Shown here: in pieces, positions 1-9,612 of the stretch
How the letters are laid out: each line of letters opens with the position of its first letter
How positions within the stretch are numbered: the first letter of the stretch is position 1
DNA from: Triplophysa rosa
Taxonomy: Eukaryota > Chordata > Actinopteri > Cypriniformes > Nemacheilidae
Assembly: GCF_024868665.1 (NCBI RefSeq)
Contig: NC_079904.1
Coordinates: 19,889,591-19,953,590, forward strand
Length of the DNA stretch: 64,000 nucleotides
Reading direction: 5' to 3'
Program-made: the position numbers and the translations under genes
Notes under the pieces: generated by a model
What the model saw: only the letters and a program-made list of their open reading frames with translations
What the model was told of the DNA's origin: nothing
Database searches by the model: none

Positions 1-280
1 GCAGGCTCGGAGCCCGCTCCCTGGACAGCACGCCAAATACGCATTAACCTTCATACCCATGCTCTATCATTATTATCCCTGCAACTTCGCTGTTATCTGC
101 GCAGGTGAACTCGTGAATTTTACGATAGTTTAGGTCATGAGAGTTGGCTACTGCTCCCTACAGACGGTTGCAAAATGACAACATAAACGTTTGTAAACAA
201 AATGACTGCCCTTAACTTCCGGTACACATTCGCAAACAATAGAGTGTTTGTAAATTATTTCTGATAACAAGCAAACGAGC
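1..280. other. Left edge, no gene recognised
   Basis: This stretch precedes the first LINE-like sequence. I see no open frame of note, no repeat family I can name and no convincing splice sites. It could be intronic or intergenic. Confidence 0.5.
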
Positions 281-1312
281 AGAGAAGGAGCTACAATGGT
301 TCAGGTCTTACCTCTCAGGTAGGTCATATAGAGTATCCTAGAGAGGTAAGGTATCTGAGTCCCAACATCTTAATTCAGGGGTCCTTGGACCGTTGCTTTT
401 TTGCGTATACATGACATCCCTAGGTTCTGTCATTTGGAAACATGGCTTTTCCTATCACTGCTACACTGCAAAAAATGCCTTTCTTACTTAGTCTTTTTTT
501 CTTGTTTTCCAGTAAAAATGTCTACAAATTCTTGAATCAAGATGCATTTTCTTGATGAGCAAAATGAGCTAAGAAAATAAGTCTAGTTTTTAGTCAAAAA
601 ATATGAAATTTCAGTGAATTTGTGCTTAAAACAAGCAAAAAATCTGCCAATGGGTAAGAAAAATAATCTTGAATTAAGGTTGGCAGATTTTTTTGCTTGA
701 AAAAAACAAGAAAAAAAGACTAAGTAAGAAAGTCATTTTTTGCAGTTTATGCGGATGATACACAACTCCACCTGCCATTTCAACCTGACGATCCGACTGC
801 TTCTGCATGCATTTCAGCATGCCTGCATGACATTTCCCTCTGGCTGAAGGACCATCACCTGCAACTGAACCTTGCATAAACAGAACTGCTTGTAATCCCG
901 GCCGACCCAAAGATTCATCACAACCTCTCCATTCAACTAGGCTCATCAACGTCACACCTTCCAGAACGGCCAAAAACCTGGGAGTGGTGATCGATGATCA
1001 GCAAAACTTCAGGGATCATGTTGCCAGCACCACCCGGTCCTGTAGATTCATCCTCTACAAAATTAGACCTTTCCTATCCGAGCATGCTACGCAAGACCTA
1101 GTCCATGCTCTTGTTCTGTCCAGACTCGACTATTGCAATGCGCTACTGGTTGGACTTCCAGCTTGCACAACCAAACCTCTACAGATGATCCAGAATGCAG
1201 CGGTAAGAGTAGTCTTCAATAAACCAAAGAGAGAACACGTCACTCTTCTCTTCATTAAGTTGAGTCCCTATAGTCACTCGCATCATATTCAAGGCTCTGC
1301 TCTTGGCCTACA
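281..1312 (+). pseudogene. L2-like LINE reverse transcriptase, broken and split by a MITE
   Basis: This is a 5'-truncated piece of a non-LTR retrotransposon pol of L2/CR1 type. Translation from about 281 gives the conserved block before the active site (QWFRSYLSGRS, then a shifted GVLGPLLF block near 380-400). The catalytic YADDTQLH motif starts at 748. Between them sits an unrelated 284-bp inverted-repeat element. Downstream come the thumb motifs SRLDYCNALLVGLP and LQMIQNAAVRVV, in the open frame from 984. An in-frame stop near 876 and frameshifts make it a pseudogene. There is no endonuclease and no 3' tail, so both ends are missing. In a live copy the enzyme would copy LINE RNA at a nicked chromosomal target. 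Clade assignment within L2/CR1 is by eye. Confidence 0.8.
464..747. mobile_element. MITE with 48-bp terminal inverted repeats inside the L2 reverse transcriptase
   Basis: The ends are inverted copies: the left begins CACTGCAAAAAATG and the right, reverse-complemented, begins AACTGCAAAAAATG. Similarity continues for almost 50 bases, through a shared CTTTCTTACTTAGTC. TA occurs on both sides (462-463 and 748-749). Removing the element and one TA restores the LINE codons TGC TAT GCG GAT GAT (CYADD). It has no coding capacity. The TA duplication suggests mobilisation by a Tc1/mariner-type transposase, but no transposase is present to confirm this. Confidence 0.75.
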
Positions 1313-1503
1313 AGACCTGACGAGGAATGTCTTTGTCTTCAATACAGAAAAGAATCTCACAGACAAGGGTTCCAGGTGTCAAGGAGTTAAAACTTTATTG
1401 CTCTAGCCAACAAAGTGAGATGCTTAGAAGACATCTGACAATACAGTGCACATCAGCAACCAGAATGAATTGAGGCACGGCTGCATTACCCTATATACCC
1501 TGC
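1313..1503 (-). mobile_element. Possible LTR fragment with a polyadenylation signal
   Basis: Between two LINE fragments lies sequence unlike either. Read on the minus strand it carries AATAAA (complement of 1394-1399) followed by a T-rich stretch, as in the R-U5 part of a retroviral or retrotransposon LTR. No partner LTR, primer-binding site or coding region was found, so the call is tentative. Confidence 0.3.
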
Positions 1504-1807
1504 ATGCTAGACCCTATACCTACAAATCTACTGAAAGAGATGCTCCCAGAAATTATAGATCCTATTCTTGGTATTATTAACTCATCTCTGACATTAGGAC
1601 ATGTGCCTAAAGCATATAAAGTGGCTATTATAAGGCCCCTTGTCAAAAAAACCCAACTCAACCCTAGAGAACTAGGGAACTACAGGCCTATATCGAATCT
1701 ACCTTTCATATCTAAAGTTCTGGAAAAAGTAGTTTCAACTCAATTTTGCTCCTTCCTCCAAAGGAATGACATCAATGAAGAATTCCAGTCTGGATTTAGA
1801 GCATGCC

Positions 1808-2390
1808 TGTCACGGAACGGGACGAGACAGAATCCAAACGCAGGCATCTTAAGGGTGGTAACAAAAATACTTTTATTAATAAGACAAACAAAAAACCCAC
1901 AATGGGGAAAACAACACTAATAAAACGAGAATCAAAAACTAAACTTCCACAAGGGAAAAAAACAAGGTCCAAGGAGAATGTAAATAATAAATCCAATACG
2001 AAGGGAACACGATAATCCAACAGGTAATCCAAAATAATAAATCCACAGGAAAAGGGAAAATCCACAGGAAACGTAATCCACAGGAATCGGACAGTAGGGT
2101 GAGTAAAACGCATGTACAAAGAACAATGCACCGACAAGGACTGGGAATAAACACAGGACTTATAAAGGGAACCACTGACGAGGGAAAATGATACAGGGAC
2201 GGTGAAGGACAGATGACAAGGCTCAACATTAATGGAGACTGCTAAACGAAAAACAGGACGACACGCGCTGAAATGTCAAAACATACTGACACGTGTCTCC
2301 ACACAAGACATAACACACACAAGACATGGTACTGTCACGACCCTGTCCACAAGGCACGAAAACTCAGGACAGGAAGGACAGGATCCTGCA
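1808..2390 (-). repeat. 3' LTR of the non-autonomous Gypsy element
   Basis: 583 bp bounded by TG and CA. Positions 1808-2212 are nearly identical to 3142-3524; the main difference is a short indel around 2060-2080. High similarity between the two LTRs points to a fairly recent insertion. Confidence 0.75.
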
Positions 2391-2412
2391 AGTACCCCCG
2401 ACCAAAGGCCGA

Positions 2413-3171
2413 TCACCGAACGGCCCAAGGGGAAAAAAAACAGCGGGACAAGATAGACAAGAACGAAGACAGACACCACACACACAGAACAGAACATACT
2501 AGGGGCAGGGCTGTCATAACTACGAAGGGATTGGGGTTGGACAGTAAGATAAACATCAACGGGAAGGGAGGGGGAATGGGCTGGAAAAAACTGGGAACGC
2601 TAAACTGGGGTGGGACAGGAGGAAGGAACTTGGGAGGACCGGACGAGACCAGTGGGGACTTGAAAGAGCTAGGGTGAGGGGAATGTCCTAACAAAGAGGG
2701 CAAAAAAGTACAATGTGTCGGCTGGACCGGACTAGGTGCCGGCCAGAATGCCGGATGGAAAGGACTAGGCACGGGCTGAAAAACCGTCTGAGTCGCTGGC
2801 AGCTGGAGGAGAAACCGATGACCAGCTCCTCTCGAGATTGCAGTTTCTCCACCAACTGCGAAAAAGGCTGGTAAACAAGCTCCTCCCGTTACGCAAGGGG
2901 AGGAGGATTGTCCAGCCCAGCCACCAGGTAGGCACTGACCAGCACTTCGGGGTAGGAACCCCTCCTCGCCTCCAGGTCTCGGGCATAGTCCTGCAGGGAA
3001 CGATTGCCTTGCACCAGGAATGGACCACCGCCAACGTGGGACTGGGTGGCTATAGAACTCCACCATTCTGGGTTCGATGTGCACGGCCACCGCATAATAA
3101 ATTCCTTCTGTCTGCTTGGTTCTATTTGGTTCAGTGCATTCTGTCACGTAATGGGACGAGACAGAACCCAA
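2413..3171 (-). pseudogene. Gag-like remnant inside the short Gypsy element
   Basis: The minus strand carries overlapping open frames. The 252-residue one is proline-rich and probably a shifted reading. A second frame (3095 to 2889) reads LVQGNRSLQDYARDLEA and YLVAGLDNPPP, which resembles the capsid region of fish Gypsy gag proteins (small residues around a conserved Q-G-x-R-S-x-x-D-Y core). No zinc knuckle, protease or polymerase follows. I infer a decayed gag fragment kept as filler between the LTRs. Confidence 0.45.
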
Positions 3172-3524
3172 ACGCAGGCAGTTTAAGGGTTAACAAAAAT
3201 ACTTTTATTAATAAGACAAACAAAAAACCCACAATGGGGAAAACACACCTAATAAAGGAGAATCAAAAACTAAACTTCCACAAGGGAAAAAAACAAGGTC
3301 CAAGGAGAATGTAAATAATAAATCCAACACAAAGGGAACACGATAATCCAACAGGTAATCCAAAATAATAAATCCACAGGAAACATAATCCACAGGAATC
3401 GGACAGTAGGGCGAGTAAAACGCACGTACAAAGAACAATGCACCGACAAGGACTGGGAATAAACACAGGACTTATAAAGGAAACCACTGACGAGGGAAAA
3501 TGATACAGGGACGGTGAAGGACAG
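3142..3524 (-). repeat. Truncated 5' LTR of the same element
   Basis: This matches 1808-2212 almost base for base and stops where LINE sequence resumes (CACAGTACAGAG). The U3 start found at 2213-2390 in the other copy is missing, so this LTR probably lost its upstream promoter part. Confidence 0.75.
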
Positions 3525-4436
3525 CTGTCACAGTACAGAGACTGCTTTGATCAGAGTTACAAATTATTTGCTATTGGCGTCTGAACGAGGTTGTATCTCG
3601 TTATTGGTGCTGCTAGACCTTAGTGCTGCATTCAACACCATTGACCACAGCACACTCCAACATAGACTTGAAAATTATGTCAGCATTAAAGGAATAGCTT
3701 TGAAATGGTTCAAATCTTATTTATCCGACCGTTTTCAATTTGTAGCAATAAACAATGAGGTGTCACGCAAATCGCAAGTCCAGTACAATGTACCACAGGG
3801 CTCAGTCTTAGGGCCTCTGCTCTTCGCATTATACACGCTACCTCTACCTCTAGATAGCAAAGAATCTTGGAGTTCTATTCGATAGTAATCTGTCATTTGA
3901 GAGCCACGTCGCCAACACCTGTAAAATTGTGTTTTTCCATTTTAAGAATATATCTAAACTACGTCATATGCTGTCAATGTCAGATGCAGAGAAGTTAATT
4001 CATGCATTCATGACATCAAGACTAGATTACTGTAATGCACTGTTAGGTGGTCACTTGACACATCTTCGCCACAAAATTTCAAATGCTATTATATTATTAA
4101 TGATAATTTTAAAACTATAATTTCCCTTATTAGTATGTTTATTTATTTTTATTTAGCCTTGTTGTGCAAGCACTGTCGAGCTTGTGCAGAGGCAGCAGCT
4201 TTTGCCAGAGGGGAACTGGAATCCCCTGGTTAGGCCTGGGTTCTCCTGAGGGTTTTTTTCTCGATTAGAGTTTTGAGTTCCTCGCCACCGTTTGCATACT
4301 GTTTTTTGCACTATTTTCCTGGCCGGGGGGGCTGCTTTAGAATTAGAATTTTAAAGTTTTACTTAATTAATATTGCATATAGGAATTTATAGTCTGTTAT
4401 ATTTGACCTGTGCTTCTCTCTCCTTTATCTTAAATG

Positions 4437-4560
4437 TGTGCTCACACTGTGCGTGCGTGTCTGTGTGTGTGCATACATGCACGTCCGTATGTGTGTGTCT
4501 ATGTCTATGTGTGTTAGTACGTGTGCATATTGTGTGTGTGGAGTGTTTTGTATGTGGGTA
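4437..4560. repeat. TG/CA-rich low-complexity tract in the LINE 3' UTR
   Basis: Irregular runs of TGTGTG, TGCGTG and CATACATG. The same tract, slightly diverged, recurs at about 8360-8460, so it belongs to the LINE 3' UTR and is not an independent microsatellite. Confidence 0.7.
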
Positions 4561-4695
4561 TGTTTCTCTTCTGTGTTTTCACCTTTTTCTTGTTTTTACA
4601 GGTACAACTTTTATTGTTTTGCTTATAGTCAATATGTATCATGTGTAACAATGAAAATTGTAAAAAGCACTATAAAAATAAAGTTGAGTTGAGTA

Positions 4696-5688
4696 CTGTG
4701 GTCTTGATGTGGCCATCAGTCCCCTCACGTGACATTGTCAGGGAACTGAGCACACACATAACAGTTCTTTCAGTCACATATCCTTATCCACGAATCTGCA
4801 AGCACATTGATATGTTTGTCGCTGGGATTTCTCTTCTGGTCTGACTTAACTGGTGTGACTTAACGAGGCTGGTCAATGTGGTATCAGTTGAAGTGATATT
4901 GGCAAAGTGTTCATTAGCAATGTTTTTTCTTCCAATTAATGGCAAATCAATTAAGTCAAAATATCAGCACACATGTAGTGACCCATAGACCACAAAGTCC
5001 TGGAAGTCTCATAGGATGTCATGGCCGTCTCTGCTGCTCCGTATCTGCAATGTTGTTTTAGTTCACATAGTAAAAAACTAGAATGTCCCCAGAATTCGCT
5101 TTCAAACTTAACCCTTTTAACAGTCAGTTCTCTTGTTGTTCTGTAGATCACAGGTTTGAGAGATGGGTTGGTTTTTCCAAATATGATGATTTATGGAAGT
5201 CCTCTAGCTGCAGAATTCCTCTTAGTTGTACTCATTAAGACTGCTTAATAATCCTCCTTGCAGTAGTTGGTGCAAAAGAGTGCTTGCTGGAACTCAATGT
5301 TTTCAAATCTGGCAACACTTGTTCAAACTCTTTTTACATGAAGTAGATCATCGTGTATCAGTTCAATGGCTCAGCAGATGTTCTCTGCTGTCCAATCTTT
5401 TTCAATAAAAATACACACACATCGTAACAGCTGTGAACATATCAAGGGCTTATAAAACAACATGATTTATTTTTCAATTAATAATCATCTTTTTCTTTTA
5501 GAATCGGGGGGTTGTCAAAATTTCAAAAGAGCCAAGAGTTAAACATAAACAAACTTCATCTTCCCAAAATAAAAAAACAAGACCCTACACTTTCTCCCAT
5601 ACTATTCAGAAATTTATAAAAAATAGAGCAAAAGAAAATAGGCAACCTTGCACAACTCATACATTCAGTATCATGGCTTTATACACAT
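4696..5688. other. Unassigned sequence, no gene seen
   Basis: About 1 kb between the LINE tail and the DIRS fragment. Open frames are under 70 residues on both strands and resemble no family I recognise. It is AT-rich, with no clear inverted repeats or splice-bounded exon. Confidence 0.5.
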
Positions 5689-6036
5689 GTTCCCTTTCTG
5701 TCGGTCTCTCGATGTTGTGTTGAACCGACAGATGGGGTTCGTCCTTGAGAACCTATCGCTTCCGACTACTTTAGAAAAGGCCAATGAAATTTGCATGCCG
5801 GACTCCGCCCCCGGATATCCGGGTATAAAAGGGAGATGGCAGCCACCTGGAGAGGTCTACCTAGACTCCCGTCCAAGGCGTGTAGGACCTCAGCATCTCT
5901 GGTGTTGCGGGCCAAGCTGCCTCCTCTCTCCACGCCATGGCCATCCTGCAGGTCCACCAGGCCAAGGCGATGAAGGAGCTCCACGATGTCAGGACCCAGC
6001 CTCGAACTCAGGTCTCTGGTGTTAGAAACCGTCACT
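5689..6036 (+). mobile_element. DIRS copy E: terminal repeat fused to a gag fragment
   Basis: It begins with the DIRS end signature (TTCCCTTTCTGTCGGTCTC), the CCGGATATCCGG palindrome and a TATA box at 5824-5831. From about 5850 it jumps to sequence matching the gag-coding part of copy D (57340-57480: CTAGACTCCCGTCCAA, CAAGCTGCCTCCTCTCTC). The central part of the element and all of pol are absent. It abuts the Gypsy LTR at about 6045. This is a dead deletion derivative. Confidence 0.75.
5824..5831 (+). promoter_or_regulatory. TATA box in the terminal repeat of DIRS copy E
   Basis: TATAAAAG preceded by CCGCCCCC and the perfect palindrome CCGGATATCCGG. The same arrangement is in DIRS copies C and D (one base changed in the right repeat of D). 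Copy A keeps only the TATA box (23886-23893). Confidence 0.6.
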
Positions 6037-6044
6037 TAACCGGT

Positions 6045-6485
6045 TGAGCCACTAGAGGAGGGTTGGACCCAGAAGGTTAGGCAGACACAGTAAGTCTCGT
6101 GAAGAAGTTTATGGACCAACATACAGTATATTCCTTCAGGTAACGAAGAATAATTCCACACAAAAAGGTAGAAAATCCACAAAGTAAAAAATGGAAAAAA
6201 CTCAGGAATCTCAAAAACAAGGTCCAAAAATCAGAAGGTTTCTCGAAGGGAAACACAAAAGGGTACTTTCCAAAAGGATAACGTCCACAGTTCCACAATG
6301 AAGTCCACGGGTAAGGGGTACACTTACTCAAACTCAGAGCGAGGAACTAAAGAAAACAGAGGGCTTACATACCCTGGTGGAAACAAGACACAGGTGAACC
6401 CAATAACTAAAAACGAAGGGAACAATGGAACCAAACAAAAGCACAATGGGGACCTCTGGTGGCCAAAACAGGTAGAATGTTGACA
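6045..6485 (-). repeat. 3' LTR of the chromovirus-like Gypsy element
   Basis: In minus sense it starts TGTCAACATTC directly after a purine tract and probably ends ...GGCTCA at about 6045, giving TG...CA ends. The outer border is uncertain by some tens of bases because the flank is another repeat. Confidence 0.6.
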
Positions 6486-6497
6486 GAAGCCCCCCCT

Positions 6498-6782
6498 CTA
6501 GGAATGGCTCCTGACGTTCCTACCAGGCTTCTCGGGGTGACTGGCCTTGAACTGTCGAATTAAGTCAGGGTCCAATATGTCCTTGGCAGGAACCCAGGAG
6601 CGCTCCTCGGGGCTGCCAGAGCATCCTTGATATAGGAGTCCATGGCGCCTCGTTCGGGGGGAGACAAAGAGAAAATCCTGCCTCTGGGTGGACATGTGCC
6701 CGGAAGCAATTCGATGGAACAGTCATAGGATCTGTGGGGTGGTAACGTGGTGGCCTTCTGTTTGCTGAAGGCCATTTTGAGG
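6498..6782 (-). pseudogene. Fused remnants: reverse transcriptase start and integrase chromodomain end
   Basis: Minus-strand translation gives [19 protein letters not shown] and [20 protein letters not shown], the usual opening of a fish chromovirus reverse transcriptase. A few residues later (SYIKDAL) it switches frame into [17 protein letters not shown] and [10 protein letters not shown], the usual close of the integrase chromodomain. The palm, RNase H and integrase core, about 3 kb in a complete element, are deleted between these points. The chromodomain normally steers integration to marked chromatin; here only its tail remains. Confidence 0.8.
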
Positions 6783-7373
6783 TCATGGTAACACTGGGGA
6801 AACTTGGGACAGGTCGATGGCTTCTACATTCTCGGGAGAAGGGCAGGGGGAACTTGAGAAGATACAGGTGGCCTGGCACGTTGGGCCCCATTGCCTAATC
6901 GACCCCACGGACCAGTCGATGTAAGGGTTGTGGTTGTGGAGCCAGGGGTAACCTAGGATGAGGGGGAACTCGGGACAACGAATGATGTGAAAGCATAACA
7001 CTTCCTGGTGTTGGGAAACTGCCAGCCGTAGAGGGGCAGTGGCTTGGGTAACTAACCCCGGTCCCAGAGGTCTCCCATCCAGCGCCATGACCCTCAATGG
7101 AGTTAGAGAGTCCGAGGGAATGCTATTCTCCTTCACCCAGGTACAGTCCATGAAATTTCCCGCGGCCCCAGAATCTACCAAGGCTCGAAGGGGTAGCTCA
7201 CGATGGTCCCAGGAAAGGGTGACTGCTATGAGCAAACGGGACTTGGGTGGATGGGAGGAGTTTATGTTCCCCGTCACAGTCCTCCCTGGGCTGCACGGGA
7301 CGGGAAGTTTCCCTGGAGCTCGGGGCAGGCAGAGCGGAGATGGCCCGATTTGCCACAGTAAAGGCAACAGCAT
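6783..7373 (-). pseudogene. Gypsy aspartic protease (start of pol)
   Basis: A 196-residue open frame with the aspartic protease active site LVDSGAAGNFMD and, further on, LILGYPWLHNHNPYIDW, a typical chromovirus motif at the end of the protease. It cuts the Gag-Pol polyprotein during particle maturation. It overlaps the end of gag by about 100 bases in the -1 frame relative to gag, consistent with synthesis by ribosomal frameshifting. The domain itself is intact, but it leads into a deleted pol, so no functional polyprotein can be made. Confidence 0.85.
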
Positions 7374-8254
7374 TCTCTCATCCGGCGATCCCTTTCGGCC
7401 TGGGAGATGCGGGTGCCCCCTATCTGCATGGGCTCTGGAGAAGCTGGTGGGAACGGAGGTGGGAACTCGGAGCTGGGGCTAGTCGGGAAGGGACAGAGAG
7501 GTCTGCAACTGAGTTCCCTCTCTCTCAGGCGGTTGTCAATGCGTGAGGCTAGCTTGACAAGAGACTCGAGATCATCAGACGGCTCCCGAGTGGTAAGCTC
7601 ATCTTGAATGGCGTTGGAGAGACCCCTCAGGAAACACACCCTGAGCGCCTCATCGTTCCAGCCACTCCCTGCTGCAACCGTGTGGAATTGGATGACATAA
7701 TCGGTCACACTGTGACGGCCCTGTTGGAGAGTCAGAAGCTGTTTGGACGACTCCGAGCCACTGGTCGGGTGTTGGAAGACTCTCTTAAACTCTCCCAAGA
7801 AGGCAGAGTAGCTGGCGCAGCAGGAATTTTGGGCCTCCCACACCGCAGTGGCCCAGTCCAGGGCTCTCCCGGACAGCAGGGTGATGATGTAGGCCATTTT
7901 AGCCCGGTCCGTGGGAAAGGAGGAGGGCTGTAGTTCAAAGGAGAGAGCACATTGCGTTAAAAACCCTTTGCAAGAACTCGGGTCACCTGAGAATCGTTGA
8001 GGAGGTGGAAGACGGGGCTCAGCCAGAGGATTAGCTGCCACAAGCATTTGATTTGCCGATGCTGAGGCGGCCGGGGCTGCATGGGGAAGTCGATCAGACA
8101 TCTGTCTTATGGATGCCAGCATCTCCGACAGAAGTTGCGAGTGTTTCGCCATTATGGCCTCTTGCTGAGCCAGCATGGCTTCATGACGCTGGAGAGACAA
8201 CGTGGTGAGACAACGTGGCAATGACATCCTGGGTACTGGCTGCCTCTGGGTTCA
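7274..8254 (-). pseudogene. Gypsy gag polyprotein with CCHC zinc knuckle
   Basis: The main frame (8227-7274, 317 residues) starts with a short coiled-coil-like region (HEAMLAQQEAIMAKH). Then comes the capsid domain (LPPPQRFSGDPSSCKGFLTQ, GRALDWATAVWE, FLGEFKRVFQHP, GLSNAIQDEL) and, close to the C terminus, a zinc knuckle CLYCGKSGHLRSAC (C-X2-C-X4-H-X4-C). It would form the particle core and bind element RNA. A better start lies upstream at 8254 (MNPEAASTQDVIATLS), but a small frameshift separates it from the main frame. The length is ordinary for this family, and related gag genes were domesticated in mammals (RTL/Mart genes). Nothing here suggests domestication: the neighbouring pol is decayed. 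Confidence 0.85.
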
Positions 8255-8286
8255 TGGTGGCTCTGACTTTCTGTCAGTACCCAGCC

Positions 8287-8590
8287 TTAATATTGCATAT
8301 AGGAATTTATAGCCTGTTTAATATTTGACCTGTGTTTCTCTCTCCTTTATCTTAAATGTGTGCTTTCACTGTGCGTGCATGCATGTCTGTATGTGCGTGT
8401 TTGTCTGTGTGCCTATGTCTATGTGTGTTAGTACATGCATATTGTGTGTGTGGAGTGTTTTGTATGTGGGTATGTCTGTTTTTACCTTTTTCTTGTTTTT
8501 ACAGGTATAACTTTAATTGTTTTGTTTATAGGCAATAAGTCTCATGTACAGCTGCTTTGTAACAATGAAAATTGTAAGTTGAGAGTTGAG
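8287..8590 (+). repeat. Second copy of the LINE 3' UTR seen at 4365-4695
   Basis: It starts TTAATATTGCATATAGGAAT and follows the first copy through the TG-rich stretch to AACAATGAAAATTGTAAG. No LINE coding sequence precedes it, so it is a severely 5'-truncated insertion. It sits against the upstream edge of the Gypsy element. Confidence 0.8.
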
Positions 8591-8595
8591 TAAAA

Positions 8596-9008
8596 ACAAT
8601 ACAGGCAACAAAAAAGTAATACCTTTGGCTCTGATGATATACAGTATTAAGATTTTATGATGCGAAAATATCGATATGTGTGTGGCAAGAAAGGCACTTT
8701 AACAAATCCCACAGGAAGGATTAAATCCTACTGCATTACAAAAACCAGCGACTACGCCACCCAGGTTGAATACCTGGGAAATGCAAATACAAGACACACA
8801 GGTTCAAGTTTCTTTTTGACCACAAAAAGGACCACGAGACATGGATATGAAAAATACACAATTGATTTTATTTTGAATAATTAAATTTTATAAAATAACC
8901 ATAAATAGTAAAGACAAGGGTTGATATACCAATAAAAGCTCAGTGTAATCAATAGCTAGCAGTGGCAGTTAATATGGAATAAAGGCAGACGAGCAACTTT
9001 GCTAAAAG

Positions 9009-9051
<43 letters not shown>

Positions 9052-9240
9052 TACATTTAATTTACAGTGCATTTGGCAGATCTGTATTTAAAATCCTGAA
9101 CAGTAGTATAATTGTTTACACTGCTCTGAAATCACAGTAGCTTTCATATTAGAATACTGTACATATTTAGACGTCAATAAATAATGTAAAATGAACATCT
9201 TTAATGCTCAAATAGGCACGTGCCTAGTTTAAATTGCTGC
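8596..9240. other. Unassigned AT-rich sequence
   Basis: No convincing gene. Open frames reach only 75 residues and match nothing I know. Apart from the TA microsatellite at 9012-9050 I see no repeat structure. Confidence 0.5.
9012..9050. repeat. (TA)n microsatellite
   Basis: About 19 uninterrupted TA units, likely length-variable and prone to assembly error. Confidence 0.95.
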
Positions 9241-9245
9241 ATTTA

Positions 9246-9440
9246 TTACCATCTTTGTCCTTTTGTGGCCGTTTTCCAGCATTTTATCCAGCTGTGTGAA
9301 CTCCTGTAATGTTTGGCAGGTCCCTGAAGAATCTCCTCATCTGCCATGTTACTAGGAGCCAGAGCAGCCAATATCTGGCGTTGCCTTGCAAGGTTTCTCA
9401 ACCAGCTCCTGTAGTTTCTGCAGGACTTTTGTGCCATCGT
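9246..9440 (-). other. Possible decayed exon or processed fragment
   Basis: The minus strand has an acceptor-like TTTGTCCACAG at about 9440, followed by codon-like sequence in two frames. One frame runs 83 residues and reads MAQKSCRNYRSWLRNLARQ; another reads DGTKVLQKLQELVEKPCKA and then stops. I do not recognise the product. It may be part of a transposon gene or chance. Confidence 0.2.
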
Positions 9441-9579
9441 CTGTGGACAAATTAGATTAGAAAATACTGTAGCTTTCAAAGTTGAGCTATTTTGCATTTG
9501 AAAATTGAAATTTGATTAGATGACTTGTTTGATTCATTGAACTATTAAATATACATATGTTCACCAAGGGAGGCTGGGG

Positions 9580-9612
9580 ACATTTACATTTATTCATTTG
9601 GCAGATGCTTTN
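9580..9612 (-). repeat. Fragment of an L2 3' tail ending at an ambiguous base
   Basis: ACATTTACATTTATTCATTT then GGCAGATGCTTT is the reverse complement of the conserved L2/SINE 3' tail seen at 22740 and 23530. It stops at an N (9612), which probably marks a sequencing or assembly break. Confidence 0.6.

Larger units (their letters stand above)
1808..3524 (-). mobile_element. Short non-autonomous Gypsy-type LTR element inserted in the LINE
   Basis: Two direct repeats flank about 750 bp of internal sequence. In minus-strand sense the 3' LTR spans 2390 to 1808. It starts TGCAGGATCC, ends CGTGACA, and follows a G-rich polypurine tract (complement of 2391-2400). The 5' LTR copy (3524 to 3142) lacks about the first 180 bp. 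TTTATAAG and AATAAAAG motifs in the LTR fit a promoter and a poly(A) signal. The inside holds only gag-like scraps, so transposition would have needed proteins from a larger relative. The flanks are broken LINE codons and no clean target duplication can be read, probably because the 5' LTR edge is lost. Confidence 0.75.
1504..4695 (+). pseudogene. CR1/L2-type LINE: reverse transcriptase and 3' UTR, interrupted by a Gypsy element
   Basis: The reverse transcriptase reads in two parts. Positions 1504-1807 give the start of the domain (KVAIIRPLVKK, NYRPISNLPFISKVLEKVV, FQSGFR). After a 1.7-kb insertion, the second part from about 3525 continues with HSTETAL, LLDLSAAFNTIDH and [15 protein letters not shown]. 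The part with the YADD active site is deleted near 3850. A thumb fragment follows (SRLDYCNALLGG, 3929-4120). About 4120-4695 is 3' UTR: a TG-rich stretch and a tail reading AATAAAGTTGAGTTGAG. The element is 5'-truncated, internally deleted and inactive. The same 3' UTR occurs again at 8287-8590, so the family has at least two copies here. Confidence 0.8.
6045..8285 (-). mobile_element. Ty3/Gypsy element with gag, protease and a deleted pol
   Basis: On the minus strand the order is gag (8254-7274), protease (7373-6783), the first residues of reverse transcriptase, the last residues of an integrase chromodomain, a polypurine tract (complement of 6486-6500) and an LTR (6485 to about 6045). The 5' LTR is missing; the element ends next to a LINE 3' UTR at 8287. 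A chromodomain end and a CCHC gag point to the chromovirus (sushi-like) group of fish Gypsy elements. The large internal deletion makes it inactive. Confidence 0.85.

Noticed and set aside
2413..3171. A real 252-residue proline-rich host protein
   Set aside because: It lies between two LTRs and overlaps a better gag-like frame; composition suggests a shifted reading.
4437..4690. Cysteine-rich 91- and 84-residue frames as a secreted peptide gene
   Set aside because: They cross the TG-rich LINE 3' UTR, which recurs at 8287-8590 with the same type of frames.
7039..8000. Plus-strand frames opposite the Gypsy gag and protease
   Set aside because: The minus strand has the zinc knuckle and protease motifs; the plus-strand frames show no domains.
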